NCBI GenBank assembly: GCA_963756525.1
Contig: CAVWNR010000001.1
Span: forward strand, 1,364,001-1,428,000
Length of the DNA: 64,000 nt
Source of the DNA: CAVWNR01 sp963756525
GTDB taxonomy: Bacteria; Actinomycetota; Actinomycetes; Mycobacteriales; Jatrophihabitantaceae
Direction of reading: 5' to 3'
Below, piece after piece: positions 59,181-64,000 of this stretch. Each line of letters begins with the position of its first letter. The stretch's first letter is position 1. The notes beneath the pieces were generated by a model, which was given only the letters and a program-made list of their open reading frames with translations, made no database searches and was not told where the DNA came from. A program made the position numbers and the translations under genes.

Positions 59181-60641
59181 TCAGATCGGCACCGGCAACA
59201 AGACACATTTCGGCGCAGTGAGCTCGAGGACGGCCGAGCGGATCCCTTCCCGGCCGATCCCAGACCGCTTGAAGCCGCCGAAGGGCATGGCATCGAGCCG
59301 ATAGTCGCTGGTTTCGTTCACCAAGACCGCCCCGACTGCCAGCCGGCGAGCTACCAGTGTCGCGGTTTCCAGGGATCGAGTGAAGATGCCTGCCTGCAAG
59401 GCGAACGAGCAGTCATTCGCTCGCCTGACGGCCTCGGCGACGTCGGCTACCGGCTCGACTGTCACCACCGGGCCGAAGAGTTCTTCCTGCATCACCGGGG
59501 CCTGCGGCGATACCCCGGTGAGCACGGTGGGCTGGTAGAAGCTGCCGTCCCGGCGGCCTCCGGTCACCAGTCGCGCCCCGTCGGCAATCGCGGCCTCGAC
59601 CAGCGCGGCCAGGCGGTCCGCCGCGGCGACACTGACCAGCGGCCCCATGTCTGTTCGAGGGTCCAGCTTCGCCCCGACCACCAGCGAGCGAGCCCCGGCG
59701 GCCACCCGATCGAGGACCTCGTTGAAGACCGGGGCCTCGGCATAGACACGTTGTACCGACAGGCAGTTCTGCCCAGCCACGCCGAAGGCACCCGAGATGA
59801 TCCTGTCCACGCAGAGATCGAGATCGGCGTCGGCGCACACGATGGTGGCGTTATTTCCTCCCAGCTCCATCAGCAGCTTCTTGACTCCGGCGGCACGGGC
59901 GATCGATTCGGCAGTGCGAGTGCCGCCGGTGAACGAGACCACGGAGACGTCCGGGTGGGCGACCAGCGCCCTGCCCACCTCGCCGCCGCCACAGACCACC
60001 GAGAGCCGACCCGCCGGAACACCCGCCTGGAGCAATACCGCCGCCAGGTTCAACGCGGAGAACGGCGTCTGCTCGGACGGTTTCAACACGATGGGGGCGC
60101 CGGCCAGCAGCGCTGGAGCGAACTTGTGCGCAACTAGATTGAGTGGATCGTTGAAACTGCTGATCGCTGCGATGACTCCGAGAGGCTCCCGCACGAACCA
60201 TCCGATCCTGCCGGCGCCGCGTTCACTGGCGTCCAACGGGAGCGTCTCCCCGCCCAGGGCGTTACCGGACTCTGAGGCCACCCTTAGCGTTTCGGCACAC
60301 CGCGCAACCTCCGATCGGGCCTCGCCGAGCGTCTTGACACCCTCGGCCGCGATCGTGCGAGCCAACCGGTCGGCATCCTCGAGCACCGCGGAGGCGGCCC
60401 GGCGTAGCGCTTCCATTCGTAGGTGCAGGGGCCACTCTTCTTCCAGTGAAGCGACCGCTGCCGCGACGGCAAGGTCCACCTCTTCGGGCGTGCACTGATG
60501 TACCCAACCTACGAGCGCGCCGTCCTGCGGATCGGTGATCGCCATATCCAGGGGCGTGTCCTGCCACTGTCCGGCGACCAGTGCCCCACCTGGGGGCAGG
60601 TCTGCCTTGCCGAGCGCCGGAGGTGTGTGCATGACTGTCAT
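59181..60641 (-). CDS. Aldehyde dehydrogenase (second ALDH of the cluster)
   Basis: 486-aa ALDH. EPLGVIAAISSFNDPLNLVA, KPSEQTPFSALNLAAVLLQA, VVSFTGGTRTAESIA, catalytic Glu in LMELGGNNATIVCADADLDL, catalytic Cys in FGVAGQNCLSVQRVY and PFGGFKRSGIGREGIRSAVL are conserved. The FNDPLN and GQNCxSVQ segments resemble phosphonoacetaldehyde/lactaldehyde-type dehydrogenases more than GabD. Its ATG overlaps the amine-oxidase stop by 4 bp, so it probably oxidises the aldehyde that the oxidase produces. Confidence 0.85.
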   Translation of the reverse strand: MTVMHTPPALGKADLPPGGALVAGQWQDTPLDMAITDPQDGALVGWVHQCTPEEVDLAVAAAVASLEEEWPLHLRMEALRRAASAVLEDADRLARTIAAEGVKTLGEARSEVARCAETLRVASESGNALGGETLPLDASERGAGRIGWFVREPLGVIAAISSFNDPLNLVAHKFAPALLAGAPIVLKPSEQTPFSALNLAAVLLQAGVPAGRLSVVCGGGEVGRALVAHPDVSVVSFTGGTRTAESIARAAGVKKLLMELGGNNATIVCADADLDLCVDRIISGAFGVAGQNCLSVQRVYAEAPVFNEVLDRVAAGARSLVVGAKLDPRTDMGPLVSVAAADRLAALVEAAIADGARLVTGGRRDGSFYQPTVLTGVSPQAPVMQEELFGPVVTVEPVADVAEAVRRANDCSFALQAGIFTRSLETATLVARRLAVGAVLVNETSDYRLDAMPFGGFKRSGIGREGIRSAVLELTAPKCVLLPVPI

Positions 60642-61936
60642 AGCTTGTGCCCCTTCAGGAGATTCCAACGGTCCACCACGTGGGCTCCGACGCCGACGAA
60701 GGGTAGGAACCAGGGCGGGCCGAAGTGCCCCGGCACCGGGGGGAAGCGCAGTGCCCCGAAGCGCAGGTCCGCGGGTTGTCCCAGCAACTTGCGCGCCGTT
60801 TCACGGCCGGAGTGGGTGGCCATCTGAACACCATGGCCGTTGTAGCCGAGGCTGTAGTGAACGCCGTCACGGACTCCGGTGTGCACCATTCGGTCCATCG
60901 TGAGATCCACCAGACCACCCCAGGCGTACTCGATCTTTGTCCTGGAGAGTTGTGGAAAGACCCTGGTCATAGCTCTGCGTAGGATCCGCGAACTCTTTAG
61001 GTCCGAGTCCGGGCTGGACAAAGCAAACCGTGCGCGACCGCCGAACAGCAGCCGGCCGTCGGGCGTCAGACGGAAGTAGTTGGTAAGCACCTTCGCATCT
61101 GAGGCCATCCGCCCGTGTGGCAGCAGCCCGGTAGCCAGGTCGCTGTCCAGCGGCTCGGTGCAGATGATGAAGCTGCCGACCGGGATCACCCGTCGGCGCA
61201 GCCAGGGAGTGAGCGAACCGGTGTATCCGCTGGTAGCGATCAGCACATCCTCAGCGTGGACGAGTCCACGCGAACTTTGCACTAAGTGCTTGCCTCCGGC
61301 ACGTGCCAGAGCAACAACCGGCGCGTCCTCGCAGAGCGTCGCCCCGGCGCTGAGCGCGGCGCTGGCCAGTCCGCTGACGAACTTTCCGACGTGCACGCCG
61401 GCCCCCCGCGGGTCGACCATGCCCGCGCAGTAATAGTCCGAACCGATCTCCGTACGGATCTCGCCCGGCCCCAGCAGCTCTATTTCCGACAGGCCGTCGA
61501 TCTCGGAGATTAGCGCGGCGGTCTGGCGCATTCCGGCGAAGTCCCGCGGGGTGAGGGCCAGCGAGAGCTTGCCGCACCGGGCGAAGTCACAGTCGATCGA
61601 GTACGACTGGACGAGTGCCTCGACTGTGCTCACAGCGCGGTCGTATTCCAGGTAATACCGGACCGCCCCGTTCCGCCCGTACCGGCTGATCGCCTGACGC
61701 AGCCCGATCGCCAGTCCGGTCGTCGCCATTCCACCATTGCGAGTCGAGGCACCCCAGCCGATCTGGTGGGCTTCAAGGACCACCACGCTAGCGCCTTTGG
61801 ATGCCAGTTCCAGTGCTGCCGACAACCCGGTGAGGCCAGCGCCGACGACCGCGACATCCGCTTGCTGCGGCACCGGCGTACGCCGGAAGTCACCCGCCGG
61901 CGCGGCTGTGTCCTGCCAGTAGGGGACCAGCTTCAT
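60638..61936 (-). CDS. FAD-dependent amine oxidoreductase, PuuB/DadA-like
   Basis: 432-aa flavoenzyme of the DAO family. ADVAVVGAGLTGLSAALELA is the dinucleotide-binding fold, VVVLEAHQIGWGASTRNGGM is the typical segment of gamma-glutamylputrescine oxidase-like enzymes, and ATSGYTGSLTPWLRRRVIPV and SLGYNGHGVQMATHSGRETA close the FAD site. It would oxidise a primary or secondary amine (or D-amino acid) to an aldehyde or keto acid plus ammonia. No glutamylpolyamine synthetase or hydrolase lies in the window, so a free amine is possible. One base separates it from the HAD stop upstream. Confidence 0.85.
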   Translation of the reverse strand: MKLVPYWQDTAAPAGDFRRTPVPQQADVAVVGAGLTGLSAALELASKGASVVVLEAHQIGWGASTRNGGMATTGLAIGLRQAISRYGRNGAVRYYLEYDRAVSTVEALVQSYSIDCDFARCGKLSLALTPRDFAGMRQTAALISEIDGLSEIELLGPGEIRTEIGSDYYCAGMVDPRGAGVHVGKFVSGLASAALSAGATLCEDAPVVALARAGGKHLVQSSRGLVHAEDVLIATSGYTGSLTPWLRRRVIPVGSFIICTEPLDSDLATGLLPHGRMASDAKVLTNYFRLTPDGRLLFGGRARFALSSPDSDLKSSRILRRAMTRVFPQLSRTKIEYAWGGLVDLTMDRMVHTGVRDGVHYSLGYNGHGVQMATHSGRETARKLLGQPADLRFGALRFPPVPGHFGPPWFLPFVGVGAHVVDRWNLLKGHKL

Positions 61937-61937
61937 C

Positions 61938-62609
61938 TCAGTCGATCCCGAGCATCTGGTTCAGCTCGTCAAGCGAGGCGACGTCGACGTACTCGTATGA
62001 GTGAGCAGGCGGATCGTAGCCGCGGTCGAGCAGCACAAGATTCCGGAAGCCCAGATCGTGTGCCGGCATCAGGTCATAGCGGGTGTGCGAGGAGACGTGC
62101 AAGAAGTCGTCCGGTGTCGCACCCAACTGCTCGACCATGTACTCGAACGCCTGATACCGCGGCTTGTAGAACCCCGCCTGCTCCGCGGTGAAGACCGCGC
62201 GGACGGGCGCACCCAGCTTGGGCACCGAGACATCCAGAAATGCCGTGTCGGCATTGGAGAGGATCACCAACGGATACCTCTCCGCCATCCGGGCCAACGG
62301 CGCCGGCACATCGGCGTGCGGCCCCCAGGACAGCACCGCGTCCCCGAACCGGTCCCCGGCACTCGGATCCGACTCGATCCTCCACTTCTTGCAGGCCCGG
62401 TCGAACGCGTCCTGCAGAACCTGCCGATAAGGGTAATAGTCACCCAAAATCTGGTCGTACCGGTACTTGCTGAACGATCTGAGGAAGGCTGGCCAGTCCT
62501 GGTCGCTGATCTGATCGCCTACCAGCTGCTTCGTGGTCGAAGCGATCTCGAAGTAGATCAGAGTGCCGTAGCAGTCGAAGGACACGTAATTCGGACGGTA
62601 GTTGACCAC
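61938..62609 (-). CDS. HAD hydrolase, haloacid dehalogenase type II-like (paralogue 2)
   Basis: 223-aa HAD enzyme, the first gene of the minus-strand operon. GTG 62609 with a GAGGAG site upstream reads VNYRPNYVSFDCYGTLIYFE (nucleophile Asp in FDCYGTL). Motif II is LVILSNADTAF, the Lys is in FYKPRYQAFEYMVEQLGATP, and motif IV is HVSSHTRYDLMPAHDLG. Strong similarity to the HAD at 50850 suggests duplication. The SSHTRYD segment departs from the SSNxxD of true 2-haloacid dehalogenases, so the substrate may be a phosphate ester or something else. Confidence 0.82.
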   Translation of the reverse strand: MVNYRPNYVSFDCYGTLIYFEIASTTKQLVGDQISDQDWPAFLRSFSKYRYDQILGDYYPYRQVLQDAFDRACKKWRIESDPSAGDRFGDAVLSWGPHADVPAPLARMAERYPLVILSNADTAFLDVSVPKLGAPVRAVFTAEQAGFYKPRYQAFEYMVEQLGATPDDFLHVSSHTRYDLMPAHDLGFRNLVLLDRGYDPPAHSYEYVDVASLDELNQMLGID

Positions 62610-62694
62610 TGCTCTCGCTCCTCGCCGGTAAATCTCCAATGTGTCGGCGCTGCTGCGGCGTCAGCCGGGGAGTCGGCTCACCGCCTACGCGATA

Positions 62695-62723
62695 ACGGTA
62701 CGCCGGCCACGTAGGATTGTCTA
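62695..62723 (-). promoter_or_regulatory. Candidate sigma70-type promoter of the minus-strand catabolic operon
   Basis: On the minus strand, TAGACA (62718-62723) is followed after 17 bases by TACCGT (62695-62700). It lies about 86 bases upstream of the first gene's GTG at 62609. The -35 box lies inside the TTGT/ACAA palindrome. Confidence 0.5.
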
Positions 62724-62726
62724 CAA
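62717..62726. promoter_or_regulatory. Candidate GntR operator (TTGT-CT-ACAA palindrome)
   Basis: TTGTCTACAA fits the general GntR/FadR operator form TNGT-N-ACNA. It overlaps the -35 box of the minus-strand promoter and lies 15 bases upstream of the plus-strand -35 box, so one bound dimer could affect both directions. Confidence 0.5.
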
Positions 62727-62741
62727 CCGGCCACCATACCG

Positions 62742-62770
62742 TTGACAATCGTGCGTGCGGTGCCTACGCT
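62742..62770 (+). promoter_or_regulatory. Candidate sigma70-type promoter for the GntR and ABC transporter genes
   Basis: Consensus TTGACA (62742-62747), a 17-base spacer and TACGCT (62765-62770). The start codon of the GntR gene follows 33 bases downstream, preceded by GGAGAGGAG at a 6-base spacing. Confidence 0.65.
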
Positions 62771-62803
62771 CCTCCCAATCTCCACGTCGGAGAGGAGCAC
62801 ACC

Positions 62804-63538
62804 ATGGCCCTCGGAGACGGACTGGCCACGCTGCGGATGAGGTCGACCGCCGACCGGGTATGCGACGAGCTGCGGCGACTGATCATCTCAGGTGCCCTGG
62901 AACCGGGGCAGGCACTCAACGAGAAGCACGTCGCCGAACAGCTCGGGGTCTCCCGATCGCCGGTCCGCGAGGCCCTGCAACGTCTCGTCGCGGAGCGGCT
63001 GCTGGTCGGCGAGCGGAACAAAACCGTGACGGTAAAGGAATTCACCGATGACGACATCAACCAGATCTACGACGCCCGCGTCGCGATCGAGAGCCACGCC
63101 GCCGTGACCGTCATCTCGGCAGGCCCGCAGAGAGTGCGCCAAGCCTGCGAGCGGCTCGAGGGGGCCGTCGGCGATTTTCCTCGCGCGGTCGAGGCCAGCG
63201 ACCGTCTGCAGATCGCCGAGGCCGACCTCGCATTCCACCAGCAGCTCGTCCGCTGCGGCGGCAACGCACGGCTGCTCGACGCGTACCTGGTGCTCTCGGC
63301 GGAGACGTTGGCCTGCATGAGCTGGCTCGAAGCTGCACACCCCTCCGGGGACGAGCTCATCCAGGATCATCGGGACCTCATCCACGCACTCAATGGCCAG
63401 GATCCGGAACACACACGCCGGGTCATCACCCAGCACCTCGACCGGGCAAGCAGCAAACTCTCGGCGTCACGCCCGGCTGATCGATCAGACCCCAACCGGG
63501 CACAGCGCCTCTACTTCGACAAGGAGCCAGCATCATGA
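62804..63538 (+). CDS. GntR-family FCD-domain transcriptional regulator (second intact)
   Basis: 244-aa regulator. Winged helix: ADRVCDELRRLIISGALEPG, KHVAEQLGVSRSPVREALQR, LVAERLLVGERNKTVTVKEF. The FCD domain has IYDARVAIESHAAVTVISAG, IAEADLAFHQQLVRCGGNAR and LIQDHRDLIHALNGQDPEHT (Asp/His metal site). It is divergent from the minus-strand catabolic operon across a 194-bp region with promoters on both strands and a palindrome, so it likely represses that operon. Its stop overlaps the ABC substrate-binding protein ATG by 4 bp, which ties it to uptake of the same compound. Confidence 0.9.
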   Translation: MALGDGLATLRMRSTADRVCDELRRLIISGALEPGQALNEKHVAEQLGVSRSPVREALQRLVAERLLVGERNKTVTVKEFTDDDINQIYDARVAIESHAAVTVISAGPQRVRQACERLEGAVGDFPRAVEASDRLQIAEADLAFHQQLVRCGGNARLLDAYLVLSAETLACMSWLEAAHPSGDELIQDHRDLIHALNGQDPEHTRRVITQHLDRASSKLSASRPADRSDPNRAQRLYFDKEPAS

Positions 63539-64000
63539 AAATCCGATCGATCTCGCTCGTCGCCGTTGCCTGCCTTGCGCTAGGTGTCGCCGCCGGCTGC
63601 TCCAGTTCCGGCAGCGGCAGCGCCAGCGGCAAGTCGGGCGGCGCGAGCAACGCAGCAACCGGTGCGACGGGCAATATTGCCGCCGGCGTTGCCCCCGACA
63701 CGGCCGCCGTGAACTTGCTTCCCGCCTCGGCCAAACAGAAGGGCTCCATCACCGTCGCGATGGACCTGGCATACCCACCCACCTCATTCCTGTCCACCTC
63801 GAACCAGCCCGAGGGCTTCAATGTCGACATCGCCCGACTGATCGCAGCGAAACTCGGCCTGAAGCTGAACATCGAGAATGTCTCGTTCGATACGATCATT
63901 CCTGGACTCACCGGGGGGCGCTACGATTTCACCACCACAGACATGTCCGCCACACCGGCACGGCTCAAGGTCCTGGACATGATCAACTACTGGAATGCCG
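63535..64000 (+). CDS. ABC transporter substrate-binding lipoprotein (SBP family 3), cut by window end
   Basis: First 155 codons of an extracytoplasmic solute-binding protein. Lipoprotein signal MKIRSISLVAVACLALGVAA then GC with Cys at residue 22, a Gly/Ser-rich linker, and the SBP_bac_3 start (GSITVAMDLAYPPTSFLSTS, PEGFNVDIARLIAAKLGLKL, FDTIIPGLTGGRYDFTTTDM). This family usually binds amino acids or related amines. It is translationally coupled to the GntR gene. Permease and ATPase genes are expected beyond the window. The ligand is presumably the compound degraded by the minus-strand cluster. Confidence 0.88.
   Translation, partial: MKIRSISLVAVACLALGVAAGCSSSGSGSASGKSGGASNAATGATGNIAAGVAPDTAAVNLLPASAKQKGSITVAMDLAYPPTSFLSTSNQPEGFNVDIARLIAAKLGLKLNIENVSFDTIIPGLTGGRYDFTTTDMSATPARLKVLDMINYWNA

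Noticed and set aside
1..64000. CRISPR array, tRNA or rRNA genes
   Set aside because: No regularly spaced direct repeats and no recognisable tRNA or rRNA sequence were seen by eye. A tRNA scan would be decisive.

Overview
This window comes from a high-GC actinobacterium. Supporting signs are very GC-rich third codon positions, frequent GTG starts, ATGA/GTGA stop-start overlaps, a flp/tad-type locus with actinobacterial gene order, a kdpFABC-kdpDE operon, an ECF42-type sigma gene beside a DGPF/YCII gene, and F420/LLM, BTAD and HxlR families. I cannot name the genus. No rRNA, tRNA or CRISPR array was recognised.

Layout. 1-5.45 kb: a minus-strand Tad pilus/secretion locus (tadC, tadB, tadA, CpaE-like ATPase, SAF-domain protein, secreted protein, lipoprotein). 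It is visibly decaying, with frameshifts, a 20-bp tandem duplication and a ~130-bp internal inversion. 5.5-12.3 kb: HxlR regulator, SRPBCC protein, a 1045-aa BTAD/AAA regulator and, divergently, a SAM methyltransferase, a DUF1059 protein and a small unknown. 13.3-21.5 kb: an intact kdp potassium-uptake operon with an extra 27-aa membrane microprotein before KdpF. 22-34.2 kb: accessory genes, many broken (LLM oxidoreductase, DUF3800-like protein, coiled-coil protein, ECF42 sigma, DHFR-like protein), among intact ones (pRiA4b/UPF0158 fusion, BAAT-type thioesterase lipoprotein, GNAT, HxlR/NIPSNAP pair, DUF2182, DUF899). 34.4-40.4 kb: a nested mobile element. An IS1380-family element with a CTAG duplication sits in a DUF2569 gene, and its transposase gene is split by a 3.9-kb element carrying two tyrosine recombinases. 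Removing that insert restores the transposase frame exactly. 40.9-50.7 kb: small membrane proteins, a serine hydrolase with an internal amber codon, an HD-GYP/LuxR hybrid regulator beside a frameshifted second methyltransferase, a YciI protein, a phosphatidylserine decarboxylase fragment and a GntR pseudogene.

50.85-64 kb: an intact catabolic cluster. On the minus strand lie two HAD hydrolases, a PuuB-like FAD amine oxidase, two aldehyde dehydrogenases, a D-malate/tartrate-type dehydrogenase, a class III aminotransferase, a GntR repressor, RidA, a DSD1/D-threonine-aldolase-type PLP enzyme and an SDR. Divergently, on the plus strand, lie a second GntR regulator and the start of an ABC substrate-binding lipoprotein. 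The set reads as uptake and oxidation of an amine or hydroxy-amino acid: oxidative deamination to aldehyde, oxidation to acid, transamination, semialdehyde oxidation, then hydroxyacid oxidation. The exact substrate is not evident. The divergent promoter region holds two sigma70-like promoters and a TTGT/ACAA palindrome lying on one -35 box.

Most striking overall are the nested element, the density of broken genes between intact operons, and the uncharacterised catabolic cluster. Frameshift calls rest on reading two frames against remembered family sequences. Sequencing indels could explain some single-base events, but not the inversion, the duplication, the truncations or the nonsense codons.
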